In this document: positions 1 to 7,961 of the stretch, piece by piece
Numbering within the stretch: position 1 is the first letter of the stretch
Layout: each line of letters opens with the position of its first letter
Assembly (NCBI RefSeq): GCF_902381825.1
Contig: NZ_LR698973.1
Coordinates: forward strand, 2,463,243-2,527,242
Reading direction: 5' to 3'
DNA: 64,000 nt
Source of the DNA: Pseudocoprococcus catus
GTDB lineage: Bacteria > Bacillota > Clostridia > Lachnospirales > Lachnospiraceae
Notes under the pieces: generated by a model
The model's database searches: none
What the model was told of the DNA's origin: nothing
What the model saw: only the letters and a program-made list of their open reading frames with translations
Translations under genes and position numbers: made by a program

Positions 1-108
1 TTTATTATTAACCATTTCAATGCATAACTTCTGTCTGTACCCCATCCGAAGATGAAATGCATCCCGCATCTGATGATGCCTGCCGCCCTGAGACGAATGA
101 TGTCTCAC
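1..108 (-). other. Open reading frame running off the window edge, unidentified
   Basis: Downstream of fabH on the minus strand an in-frame stretch stays open from a GTG at 108 (or an ATG at 69) to the window edge, giving at least 36 codons. No clear ribosome site precedes either start and the peptide matches no family I recognise. In many Firmicutes fabH is followed by a MarR-type regulator or acpP, so this could be the next gene of a fatty-acid operon, but it may equally be untranslated spacer. Confidence 0.2.
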
Positions 109-123
109 CGCTTCAGATTCGAA

Positions 124-1095
124 TTATGCATGCCACTCCATATAGACAGCGCCCCATGACAGACCGGCGCCAAAACCGGCCATAATGATTTTCTGTCCAT
201 CCTTAAGCTGACCGCTTCTGTTCATTTCATCCAAAAGAATCGGTATACTGGCAGATGATGTATTGCCGCATTCCGCGATATTCATCGGGAACTTCGCGAT
301 ATCCGATTTTAACCGCTTTGCTATGGCTTCAATGATCCGCTCATTGGCCTGATGGGTGATAAACCAGTCAATGTCTGCCTCTGTGCAATGCATCTGTGTC
401 ATCAAAGACTTTGCCATCTCCGGCATCTTTCTCACCGCAAACTTAAAAACTGCCGTGCCGTCCATATCAATGTAGGTCTTACGGTCTGCTTCCTTCTGCT
501 GCCAGTCATTCTGCACGCGGCTCTCACAGGCCAATACATGACCCATGGTGCCATCAGAGCCTGCAACCGAAGGATAAAGCTCTCCTTCTTCTGCCTGAAC
601 AACGGCTGCACCGGCGCCGTCACCAAACAGGATACAGCTGCTTCGGTCCTCCCAGTTATTGATGGCTGACAGCGTCTCGCTGCCGATGAGCAGAATTGTC
701 TGATACAGTCCCGCCGCAATATACGCTTGAGCCGTCTGATAAGCAAAGACAAATCCGCTGCAGGCTGCACTGAGATCAAAACATACTGCCTGGTCTGCCC
801 CCAGAGCCGCCTGAACCTGAAAAGCCACACCGGGAATCACAGCATTCGGCGTAATGGTGGATACCAGAATCATATCGATTTTCTCCGGCAGCACATGGCC
901 ATTCTCAAGGGCCCGTCTCCCGGCCTCCACCGCCATACTCACCGTGGTCTCGTATCCGGATGCAATGTGTCTTTGGACAATCCCGGTCCGTTCGCGAATC
1001 CATGCATCACTGGTCTCAACAATCTTCGCAATATCATTATTATCGTAATATTTCTCCGGCAAATAAGAACCCGTGCCGCATATCCTGCCTCTCAT
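124..1095 (-). CDS. fabH: Beta-ketoacyl-ACP synthase III (FabH)
   Basis: Cytoplasmic thiolase-fold enzyme that condenses acetyl-CoA (or another acyl-CoA) with malonyl-ACP to start type II fatty acid synthesis. The catalytic triad is visible: Cys112 in AACSGFVF, His248 in THQANERI and Asn278 in ECGNTSSAS. The length of 323 residues is normal for the family. The start ATG has a GGAG ribosome site seven bases upstream. It is the first gene of its unit, behind a promoter at 1190-1218 with a FabT-like palindrome at the expected transcription start, so repression by a fatty-acid regulator is likely. Any partner genes lie beyond the window. Confidence 0.97.
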   Translation of the reverse strand: MRGRICGTGSYLPEKYYDNNDIAKIVETSDAWIRERTGIVQRHIASGYETTVSMAVEAGRRALENGHVLPEKIDMILVSTITPNAVIPGVAFQVQAALGADQAVCFDLSAACSGFVFAYQTAQAYIAAGLYQTILLIGSETLSAINNWEDRSSCILFGDGAGAAVVQAEEGELYPSVAGSDGTMGHVLACESRVQNDWQQKEADRKTYIDMDGTAVFKFAVRKMPEMAKSLMTQMHCTEADIDWFITHQANERIIEAIAKRLKSDIAKFPMNIAECGNTSSASIPILLDEMNRSGQLKDGQKIIMAGFGAGLSWGAVYMEWHA

Positions 1096-1166
1096 AGTTC
1101 ATCTCCATCTGTCAAATAACTGTTTTGAATTTTAGTTTTAATATAAAATCTTTTTGATTTAAAATA

Positions 1167-1181
1167 ATTTGATATTCAAAT
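1167..1181. promoter_or_regulatory. FabT-like operator candidate at the fabH promoter
   Basis: ATTTGATATTCAAAT is a perfect 6-3-6 palindrome just downstream of the fabH -10 box, overlapping the expected transcription start. It resembles the TTTGA-N3-TCAAA sites bound by the MarR-family fatty acid regulator FabT. Partial copies (TTTGATTT, TTTGATA) flank it at 1154-1160 and 1184-1190. Confidence 0.5.
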
Positions 1182-1189
1182 CTTTTGAT

Positions 1190-1218
1190 ACTATAACATA
1201 ATTGACAGAAGTTGGCAA
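1190..1218 (-). promoter_or_regulatory. fabH promoter
   Basis: Read on the minus strand, a -35 TTGCCA (1213-1218) and a -10 TATAGT (1190-1195) are separated by 17 bases. It lies about 95 bases upstream of the fabH start. Confidence 0.65.
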
Positions 1219-1243
1219 GTAGTTTTTTTAAATTTTTCTGTCT

Positions 1244-1284
1244 AAAAACGAAGGCTTGAACAGCACACCTTGCCATTCAAGCCT
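1244..1284 (-). terminator. Rho-independent terminator after the 1309-1791 lipoprotein
   Basis: Arms AGGCTTGAA (1252-1260) and TTCAAGCCT (1276-1284) form a 9-bp stem. On the minus strand the stem is followed by CGTTTTTA. Confidence 0.7.
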
Positions 1285-1308
1285 CATCAATTCAATATTT
1301 TGTTCTAT

Positions 1309-1791
1309 CTATTTGGAAATACTATCCAGAAAATCAGCTATTTTCTGCCAATCTTCCCCGCCTACTGTAAGTTCATAAGAAAGGCCATTGCACTCTACGA
1401 TGACTACATCACCTTTCTCAGATGTTGTTTCAGCAAAATCACTGCTGGAAAAATTCAATGTATACTCACTACTTGTTATACTATCGAAAAAAGCCTCGGA
1501 ATACTTCTCATCTGTTGAATTCTTCAATCCACTGCACATTTGATTAAATACTGTGATCTTCTCTTCATCCTCAATGACTTTATTCTCAAGAAGATTACCT
1601 GTTTCATTATCCTTTAATACAATTGTCATTTCATTCTTCGCAGATGTCTCTTCAGTAGATGTCTCTTCAGTTGCAATGATTTGCGTACTTCTTGTTTCAC
1701 TGTCCGCTGCAGTTGTATTGGTCTCTTTACTGCATCCGGATATTGCAAATATACATAACAATGCAATTAAAATGATTCCTTTAGATTTCAT
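1309..1791 (-). CDS. Small secreted lipoprotein of unknown function
   Basis: I do not recognise the family. The 160-residue product starts with a short charged end, a hydrophobic stretch and the lipobox ISGC, so Cys20 should be lipidated and the protein anchored outside the membrane. A Thr/Ser/Glu-rich linker (about residues 21-52) precedes a compact domain. Translation is supported by TTGGAGGTG upstream of the ATG. It is monocistronic, with its own terminator, in an AT-rich patch with other small lipoproteins. Sensing, adhesion or host-interaction roles are all possible and cannot be told apart from sequence. Confidence 0.8.
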   Translation of the reverse strand: MKSKGIILIALLCIFAISGCSKETNTTAADSETRSTQIIATEETSTEETSAKNEMTIVLKDNETGNLLENKVIEDEEKITVFNQMCSGLKNSTDEKYSEAFFDSITSSEYTLNFSSSDFAETTSEKGDVVIVECNGLSYELTVGGEDWQKIADFLDSISK

Positions 1792-2024
1792 CGTATCACA
1801 CCTCCAAGAATTATTCGTAGATATGTATCAATAGAATGCGAATACAAAAATATTTTATAAATTACATTGTTATACCCCTATTGGCAAATAGTATATAATC
1901 GCCTCATAAAAAGACTAATCCACACTTCAGTCCATAGAAAATATACAATTAATACTATCGAAAATATCCTCATTGTTCTTTTCATACTTCCACCCTTATT
2001 TCCTGACACATATTCTATTTTGCC

Positions 2025-2543
2025 TTATTCCAAAACAATTTTACCCTCTAAATAGTCATCTTCAAACTTTTCAAAACTTTTCAATATATCTGCTGCCTCA
2101 GCCTTTTTTAATTCATCCCATTGCAAATTGCTGTATGCACTAAAATCCTTATCAGCCAAATCGACCTCATACTCATGTAATGAACTATATTTATAACTTT
2201 TTGTTGCCATATTGAGATAGTCGGTATTGTATACATCTATTGCTATATTGTAGCCAGCAGTTTTGTGATAGTACATATAAGCATCTGCAGTACTGGACAG
2301 CTCTTTTTGTTCCTTCTTGTCTTCCGAAGCTTCTTTATATAATATTTCCACTTCTATTTCAGACTCCGAAGCTAAATCATTTGTCTCTACTATAGTTTTC
2401 CTTGATTGTTTGAAAAAGTTTTTCCCTATTACCGCACCCAAAATGACAAGAATCAGAACAACAATTAATATAGATTTTTCCCCATAACACATTCCCTCGC
2501 TAATCTCATTCTTCAAAATCAACTTTATTTGTACATTTATCAT
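2025..2543 (-). CDS. Membrane-anchored protein of unknown function, start region possibly frameshifted
   Basis: One N-terminal membrane segment (SILIVVLILVILGAVIG) precedes about 140 mostly polar residues, so the body is probably extracellular. No family recognised. The start is problematic. The longest frame begins at an ATG without a ribosome site. A good site (AGGGA) stands seven bases before an ATG at 2485 that is out of frame and stops after six codons. One extra A in the run at 2475-2479 would give a natural start reading MGKKSILIVV. So the gene is either started weakly, carries a one-base deletion, or the read has an error there. Confidence 0.6.
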   Translation of the reverse strand: MINVQIKLILKNEISEGMCYGEKSILIVVLILVILGAVIGKNFFKQSRKTIVETNDLASESEIEVEILYKEASEDKKEQKELSSTADAYMYYHKTAGYNIAIDVYNTDYLNMATKSYKYSSLHEYEVDLADKDFSAYSNLQWDELKKAEAADILKSFEKFEDDYLEGKIVLE

Positions 2544-2647
2544 ATCATTTCGTAATTATATAGTCAATATTTATATTATTTTTCACAGTATATAGATTTA
2601 AAACAAATATATATGCTATAATAACACATAGAAAGGAATTCCATTTT

Positions 2648-3019
2648 ATGAATAAAAATGAAGAAGCAATGATTACTAAATTAAAAAGGTCAACCACCGA
2701 AGTTTTATTGCTGAGTCTGCTTTCACAGAAGGATATGTATGGCTATCAGTTGACAGCAGAAATGAAACAGCAAAGCAACGGCTTATGCAATTATAATGAA
2801 ACGACCTTTTACCCTATCTTAAACAGACTCCTGAATCAGAATATGATTAGTATGACACGTATGATTACTGACCAGCAGCGTGTTCGTGTCTACTATCATC
2901 TCGAAGAATCCGGAAAAGAATACTATGAAGACTTAAAAAGAGCCTGCCGACTCTATATGACTACAATCGATAAAATCTTATCATCAACGGAGGTGAATAA
3001 CAATGAACCATTCAACTAA
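2648..3019 (+). CDS. PadR-family transcriptional regulator
   Basis: A 123-residue protein with the PadR winged-helix signature: a helix starting STTEVLLLSLL, the turn YGYQLTAEM, the recognition region NETTFYPILNRLL and the wing RVRVYYHLEESG. PadR proteins bind DNA as dimers and usually repress a neighbouring membrane or transport gene. The ATG has AAAGGA about nine bases upstream. The end overlaps the next gene by 17 bases, so the two are co-translated. This regulator plus small membrane protein arrangement is common in Firmicutes, where the second gene is typically the regulated partner. Confidence 0.9.
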   Translation: MNKNEEAMITKLKRSTTEVLLLSLLSQKDMYGYQLTAEMKQQSNGLCNYNETTFYPILNRLLNQNMISMTRMITDQQRVRVYYHLEESGKEYYEDLKRACRLYMTTIDKILSSTEVNNNEPFN

Positions 3020-3404
3020 TATCCGTCCAAAAGATATTCAGCATTATCTTAAAGATATCAAAAAACAGCTTTTATTAACGCATTCCAGGAAAGAAACAAC
3101 TTCAATAATCGAAATGCTGCAAGTAAGTATCACCGAATTCCTTGAAGATAATCCCACTGCTACTATAGAAGATTTAAAAACACATTTTAGCGATTACACT
3201 TCCCTCAATGATATGGAATTGTATAATATCGATTCAAAAATACTAGAAGAAAAATTAAACTATTCAAGAACAATTAAAAGAATTGTAGCTGTCACTCTTT
3301 TTCTAGTTGTTTTAGCTTTTATTATATATGTAGTTTTATACGTGAAATCCTACATTGATGTTCAAAATTCAATTGATGCCTACAAAGTTATCGAAATAAA
3401 CTAA
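3003..3404 (+). CDS. Small membrane protein partner of the PadR regulator
   Basis: The 133-residue product has a soluble, charged, helical N-terminal part of about 95 residues and one strong membrane segment (IVAVTLFLVVLAFIIYVVLYV) followed by a short tail. The N-terminal part resembles the short helical domains seen in proteins encoded next to PadR regulators, but I cannot name the family with confidence. It starts inside the padR-like gene, preceded by GGAGGTG, so translation is coupled. A likely role is as membrane partner or target of the regulator. Confidence 0.75.
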   Translation: MNHSTNIRPKDIQHYLKDIKKQLLLTHSRKETTSIIEMLQVSITEFLEDNPTATIEDLKTHFSDYTSLNDMELYNIDSKILEEKLNYSRTIKRIVAVTLFLVVLAFIIYVVLYVKSYIDVQNSIDAYKVIEIN

Positions 3405-3411
3405 AAACGTC

Positions 3412-3448
3412 AAGCGGCTATCTACCACAAACGATTAGATAGCCGCTT
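3412..3448. terminator. Bidirectional terminator hairpin
   Basis: A 13-bp perfect stem, AAGCGGCTATCTA (3412-3424) with TAGATAGCCGCTT (3436-3448), lies between convergent genes. The minus-strand side is followed by GTTTTTAG, so it mainly serves the lipoprotein operon read from 4454. The plus side lacks a long T run. Confidence 0.75.
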
Positions 3449-3477
3449 AATAATATCCTTACATTATTTGATTTTCT

Positions 3478-3927
3478 CTATAACCACTTCTTCAGAAATT
3501 CTGAGCCATTTTCAATCATACATCTATAATGAACAGATTCTTTATCCCGATAATTCCAGTCAAACATAAAGAATCCATCTCCATGAATTTCGATTGTCCC
3601 GCAAACATTACCATCCTTTAAGAATTGGATAATACAACGTTCATTACTCTCTTGCATATTGTATACTGGCTTTGTATGGATATTTTTTAATTTCAATTGA
3701 CTGATATCGTGGACTAACTCATCGCCATTATAAGCATACTCATTAGAATCCGTTAGAACTAATTCGCTGTCCACAACCTGCCACTTCTCAACTGAAATCC
3801 GATCAATATCTCCCTCTTCGATTATGTCTGCAATACGTTTCCCCGATATATGATTTTGTGCAAAAAGTAATACGACCACAATGGCACCACATAACACGAT
3901 CAACACGCTTAGCATACGTTTTTTCAT
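3478..3927 (-). CDS. Exported or membrane-anchored protein of unknown function
   Basis: About 149 residues with an N-terminal signal or anchor (MLSVLIVLCGAIVVVLLFA) and a soluble domain rich in short beta-like stretches; no family recognised. The ATG at 3927 overlaps the upstream lipoprotein stop in the sequence TGATG, so the two genes are translationally coupled. A TTG at 3930 is a possible alternative start. The pair may form one surface complex, but nothing in the sequence names a ligand. Confidence 0.75.
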   Translation of the reverse strand: MKKRMLSVLIVLCGAIVVVLLFAQNHISGKRIADIIEEGDIDRISVEKWQVVDSELVLTDSNEYAYNGDELVHDISQLKLKNIHTKPVYNMQESNERCIIQFLKDGNVCGTIEIHGDGFFMFDWNYRDKESVHYRCMIENGSEFLKKWL

Positions 3928-4454
3928 CAATTCACACCTTTCACCTCTATCGTCAGATAGGATGCCTTTCCATTCGTCAGCGTAATCGCTCCCGTGATAA
4001 ATGTCTCATTTTCCTTATTGGAAGTGGGTGCCACTGTTACCTCATATGTGTATGCGTCTGCTGCACCTGCCTTTTTGGTGAGCCAGATGTCTTTTGATAC
4101 AATATCTGAATTGTACTTTTCTGCCAGTTGCATGCATTGAATAATTGTTCGGTTGTCAATCATACTTTCGATGCATTCATCTGTCATGATTTCCCCATAT
4201 TTGTCCTTGAAATACTGTTCCAGACCACCAACGGAGGCGATTCCGGATTCACCGGTCTGATCTCCCACCGCTTCCGCCGTAAGTCCCAAATAGGTATTCT
4301 GATATTCCTGAACATCCTGCACGCTGCAGCTTAGGAAGCTTTCAAGTATTGCTTTCACACTTTGTTCCGAATGGCTATCGTCTTTCTGACACCCCATTAC
4401 AGCCATTACAGTTATCCAAACCGCTGCTAATAATATCACTCTTATTTTTTTCAT
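3927..4454 (-). CDS. Lipoprotein of unknown function
   Basis: The start at 4454 is chosen because GGAAAGA precedes it and the protein then opens with a typical signal (MKKIRVILLAAVWITVMAVM) and a Cys at residue 22 in VMGCQ, a lipobox-like site. A longer frame to 4499 adds residues without a ribosome site. The mature part has about 153 residues. It looks like one of the small helical plus beta lipoproteins common in Lachnospiraceae, not a known solute-binding protein. It is first in a two-gene unit. Confidence 0.75.
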   Translation of the reverse strand: MKKIRVILLAAVWITVMAVMGCQKDDSHSEQSVKAILESFLSCSVQDVQEYQNTYLGLTAEAVGDQTGESGIASVGGLEQYFKDKYGEIMTDECIESMIDNRTIIQCMQLAEKYNSDIVSKDIWLTKKAGAADAYTYEVTVAPTSNKENETFITGAITLTNGKASYLTIEVKGVN

Positions 4455-4511
4455 TCTTTCCGTACCTGTCACTTTGGATCTATACTTTCCAAGCCCCAAT
4501 AATGCGTCCTA

Positions 4512-4563
4512 GTGCGGAATTCGGATTTGCCTTCCGGCATCATTCTTATCCGAATTCCTGCAC
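4512..4563. repeat. Inverted repeat upstream of the lipoprotein operon
   Basis: GTGCGGAATTCGGAT (4512-4526) pairs with ATCCGAATTCC-T-GCAC (4548-4563), one base bulged, around a 21-base loop. It lies 58-109 bases upstream of the 4454 start, in the expected leader. It could be a leader hairpin or an operator. A separate 12-base perfect palindrome, TATTGTACAATA (4574-4585), overlaps a possible -10 box (TACAAT on the minus strand). Confidence 0.5.
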
Positions 4564-4690
4564 ATTCCTAATCTATTGTACAATAACTGTAACATGGCAC
4601 AAAATGAATGTCAAATTAAGAAACTCTTACAAAAAATCTGCAAAAACGGCGACAGTTCACGCTTAAATCCAAACAGCGTTTATTTCCTGA

Positions 4691-4846
4691 ACAAATTTTT
4701 TTACCTTAATTTTAGTTATGTCAACAGCAGGATGTCAATCCCGCAGCAACTCCAAAATATCTGAAAACAATGCTTCCGGAACCATTACAGACATATTCGG
4801 GATGGCATATCATCAGCGTCAAATGTGCCAAAACCCATCACTTTGA
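4691..4846 (+). pseudogene. Remnant of a lipoprotein gene
   Basis: An uninterrupted plus-strand frame reads a hydrophobic stretch (FFTLILVMSTAGC) with a lipobox-like Cys, then about 36 polar residues, and stops inside the terminator hairpin. It has no upstream start codon with a ribosome site. An internal ATG at 4718 falls in the hydrophobic part. The simplest reading is the signal peptide and first mature residues of a decayed lipoprotein. The rest of 4455-4911 holds only inverted repeats. Confidence 0.4.
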
Positions 4847-4908
4847 GGTCTCTCCAAAAAGTCCGATTTTAATCCGGCCTTTTGGATTCGCCCAAAGTGA
4901 TGGGTTTT
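4830..4908. terminator. Large terminator-like hairpin
   Basis: Sixteen-base perfect arms, AAAACCCATCACTTTG (4830-4845) and CAAAGTGATGGGTTTT (4893-4908), enclose a loop with a smaller TCCAAAA/TTTTGGA stem. The plus-strand side is followed by GTTTTA. It ends the kinase gene on the minus strand and possibly the remnant on the plus strand. Confidence 0.65.
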
Positions 4909-4911
4909 GTT

Positions 4912-7116
4912 TTACTGATGAACCCGAACCTGTCCTTCTATTGTTTGTTTCACTTTCTCAATATCAAGGGGTTTTATCAAATGTACATTCATTCCTGCTT
5001 CCAGACACTTTTCTTCATCTTCCTTAAAAGCATTGGCTGTCATGGCAATGATCGGAATTGTTTTGGCATCCGGACGATCCAAAGCCCGGATTGTCCTTGC
5101 CGCAGTTAATCCATCCATCACCGGCATCATAATGTCCATAAGAATAGCATCAAAAGTTCCTGCCGGATTGGTCTCAAACAGATCTGCCGCCTGTTTTCCG
5201 TTATAGACAACTGTTACTTCTGCTCCCTGATCCTCAAGCAAGGTTTCCGCAATCTGAGCATTCAGTTCATTATCCTCAGCCATCATCAAATGCAGTCCGC
5301 TAATATCTCCTGTTTTCCCTGTATTTTCATCAGGATGCTGTGTCGGTGCCGGTGCAATTTCAAAGGGAATCGCCACCATGAAGGTCGATCCTTTGCCGGG
5401 TTCACTTTCAATAGAAATACTGCCGCCCATCTGGTCGATCAGTTCTTTGACAATAGACATGCCAAGTCCTATTCCATGATAAACGCTGCGGGCATCATTC
5501 TTTTCCTGAACGAAAGGTTCATAGATATGTTCCAAAAACTCCCGGCTCATCCCCACACCAGTATCGGAAATTGTCCAGCGATAGGTACAGATGCCATCAT
5601 GTTCTTCTAATGTCTCAACCCTTGTGGATACCTTTCCTCCCGGGCGATTATATTTAATACAATTGCCGTAAATATTGAGAAAAATCTGTCTCAGATGAAG
5701 GGGACTACCATATACATATGGATACGAAACAGCTGACTTTTCCTTTTCAGATTCCCAGGAAATACCCGCTTCCAGTGCTTTACCCCTAATAATCGTGACA
5801 ATTTCTTCAAAAAGTTTATTCAGGTCAATGCATTCATGGGTCAGAGAAACTGTTCCGTCTTCAATTTTGCTCATCTGAAGCACATCGTTGATCAGAGACA
5901 AAAGATGATCTGCGGATATCTGCATCTTTTTGTGATTTTCTTTCACCAGCTCCTGATCTTCAAAATGATCCTCATCTATTTTCAGCAGACCGACAATACC
6001 ATTAAGGGGAGTACGCATATCATGACTCATCCTGGATAAAAAATTGCTTTTGGCTGCATTAGCTTTTCTCGCCTGTACTACAGCCTCCTGAAGCTGTTTA
6101 TTCTTCTCCTCCAATGCTGCCGTGTACTCTCTCTGTGCCATTGCCTCTTTTTGCTGATAGATTTTATCTATTCTCCACAGCAGCATATCAACAACAGCCA
6201 CTGCCATTATATAAACAACCAGTGCATACAAGACATTCGGAAGGGTCGTCAAAAATACTTTGTGCTCATCCATAAATGCGTAAATATAATAATCCTTGCT
6301 TTTATCCATCAGGCCGAAATAATGACTCAACAGATTATTGTCATTCCTGGCATACGTCATCTTACTGCCGGTTCCGCGCTCCATAATTCTTTTGAGAATA
6401 CGGATGTCCTCTATCTTGGTTCCCTCCAGATCCCTGTTATTGGAAATCATGATCTGATTGCCTTTGCTGATGGCAATTGTCCCATTCATTTCCATTGTAA
6501 AACCGGAGACAATCGCTCTAATGGAATTGTTGATTGTACGTGCATAGACTGATGATGTGTAAAAATAACCAACAACAACACCCTTGCCATCCTTACGTCC
6601 TACAGCAGCCATATCTATATGGGATTCATCCTCCAGTGTCACACGTAGCGCATAGCTTTTCTCGCTGAAGGAAAGCGTATCCATTAATGCATCAAGCTCC
6701 ACCATACCCAAAACTTCAGCGCACCCAAAACCTGATGTATCTGTCGAGTTCTGTATATTGCCCCGGTCATCCAGTAAAATGAGACCATCCATATAACAGT
6801 CTTTGGCCCAGTTTGCCAGCTCTTTGGCATCTGTGCCGTCACTATTTTGAATGTCCTCTCCATTTTCCAGTCGCCAGCAGATTTGTTCGACACTCTCTGT
6901 CACCCGGAGCAGACTTTTGGCCTCGGAAGCCAGATCACGGATCTCACTGTCATTGCACTGCTCTTTCATATATTCAACATTTTTCAGCAATTCACCCTCT
7001 GCTCTTTTCATGTCCCTATTGACTGCCAATACAAATATGACTGCCAATATCAACAATCCCAATGCAATTTCCAGCCCGGCTATCCGTTTCCAGGATCTCG
7101 TCCTTCTGCGTTCCAT
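4912..7116 (-). CDS. Hybrid sensor histidine kinase with receiver domain
   Basis: A membrane two-component kinase of about 734 residues. Order: membrane segment near residues 13-33, an extracytoplasmic sensor of about 260 residues, second membrane segment near 293-315, coiled linker, phosphoacceptor helix with His365 in SHDMRTPLNG, ATPase domain with N-box (NIYGNCIKYN) and G-boxes (DTGVGMS, GIGLGMS), then a receiver with Asp about 661 in ILMDIMMP and the TAN/LIKP residues. The start at 7116 has GGAGGAGGAG directly upstream. The upstream binding-protein stop lies one base away, so the two are co-translated. No DNA-binding regulator is adjacent, so the output partner is unknown. Confidence 0.93.
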   Translation of the reverse strand: MERRRTRSWKRIAGLEIALGLLILAVIFVLAVNRDMKRAEGELLKNVEYMKEQCNDSEIRDLASEAKSLLRVTESVEQICWRLENGEDIQNSDGTDAKELANWAKDCYMDGLILLDDRGNIQNSTDTSGFGCAEVLGMVELDALMDTLSFSEKSYALRVTLEDESHIDMAAVGRKDGKGVVVGYFYTSSVYARTINNSIRAIVSGFTMEMNGTIAISKGNQIMISNNRDLEGTKIEDIRILKRIMERGTGSKMTYARNDNNLLSHYFGLMDKSKDYYIYAFMDEHKVFLTTLPNVLYALVVYIMAVAVVDMLLWRIDKIYQQKEAMAQREYTAALEEKNKQLQEAVVQARKANAAKSNFLSRMSHDMRTPLNGIVGLLKIDEDHFEDQELVKENHKKMQISADHLLSLINDVLQMSKIEDGTVSLTHECIDLNKLFEEIVTIIRGKALEAGISWESEKEKSAVSYPYVYGSPLHLRQIFLNIYGNCIKYNRPGGKVSTRVETLEEHDGICTYRWTISDTGVGMSREFLEHIYEPFVQEKNDARSVYHGIGLGMSIVKELIDQMGGSISIESEPGKGSTFMVAIPFEIAPAPTQHPDENTGKTGDISGLHLMMAEDNELNAQIAETLLEDQGAEVTVVYNGKQAADLFETNPAGTFDAILMDIMMPVMDGLTAARTIRALDRPDAKTIPIIAMTANAFKEDEEKCLEAGMNVHLIKPLDIEKVKQTIEGQVRVHQ

Positions 7117-7117
7117 C

Positions 7118-7915
7118 CTACTCCTCCTCCAGATAGCTGTCCGCATTCAAAAGATATTTGCTGATGATCTGTTTCACCGTCCCATCCTTCTGCATTTCTT
7201 TTAATGTATCTGTCAGCTGAATATTCAATCCCCGTGTATCTGCCTTATCGAAGGCAACACCAAGATCCACCGTCTGCAGCGGTTCCTCCAGAATGCGGAA
7301 CTTCAATCCGGAGTCTTCCATAAACTGATCGACAGATGTATCGTGAGCCGCCAGTGCATCTACATATCCTTTACTCAAAAGGATAAAAATCAGATCCCTC
7401 TTCTGAACAGAAATGACTTTTCTCAATTCCGGCAGTGTACCGTCATGACTGCGGATAATGTCCTCCGGTTTCGTTGTACTCTGAACAGCCATCACCTTTC
7501 CTTCCAGATCTTCCAGCGTCTGAATATCGCTGTCCTCATTCACAGCAACAACCTGATGACTCCGCATATAAGGTCCCGCCCAATGATATTCATCCTCACG
7601 GTCTGTCATAGTGAAACTGCTCCAGATGCAATCAATACTGCCTTTGACCAGCAGATTCTTCTTATCTTCCCAATTAATAAAAACAAATTCAGGTGCATAT
7701 CCCATACGCGAGAAAGCCTCCCTGGCCAGCTCCACATCAATGCCTGTCATATTACCATTGGCATCCATAAAACTAAAGGGTGAATAATTGTCATATCCGA
7801 CAGTAACTGTCGGCAGATCACCTAAGCTCTCCTGCTTATTCTCTTTGTCGGCACCGCATCCGCAGAGTATACTGATGATCAGCCCAAAAACGATCACTAT
7901 ACTTAATTTTTTCAT
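7118..7915 (-). CDS. Extracellular solute-binding lipoprotein (amino-acid type, family 3)
   Basis: The 265-residue product has a signal peptide with lipobox LCGC (Cys20) and the family 3 fold signature: VTVGYDNYSPFSFMD, GNMTGIDVELAREAF, the WED...DCIWSSFTMTDRE region and VMAVQSTT. This family binds amino acids or related small acids for ABC importers. Here no permease or ATPase follows. The next gene is a hybrid kinase, translationally coupled. The likely role is ligand capture for signalling. The ligand is not predictable from what can be seen. Confidence 0.9.
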   Translation of the reverse strand: MKKLSIVIVFGLIISILCGCGADKENKQESLGDLPTVTVGYDNYSPFSFMDANGNMTGIDVELAREAFSRMGYAPEFVFINWEDKKNLLVKGSIDCIWSSFTMTDREDEYHWAGPYMRSHQVVAVNEDSDIQTLEDLEGKVMAVQSTTKPEDIIRSHDGTLPELRKVISVQKRDLIFILLSKGYVDALAAHDTSVDQFMEDSGLKFRILEEPLQTVDLGVAFDKADTRGLNIQLTDTLKEMQKDGTVKQIISKYLLNADSYLEEE

Positions 7916-7961
7916 ATTATTACCTTGCTGTGGCCTTCATCCTATTTGAATATCGGTTGTA

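Noticed and set aside
432..830. Open frame antisense to or overlapping fabH
   Set aside because: Shadow of a conserved gene in another frame; no ribosome site and no family likeness.
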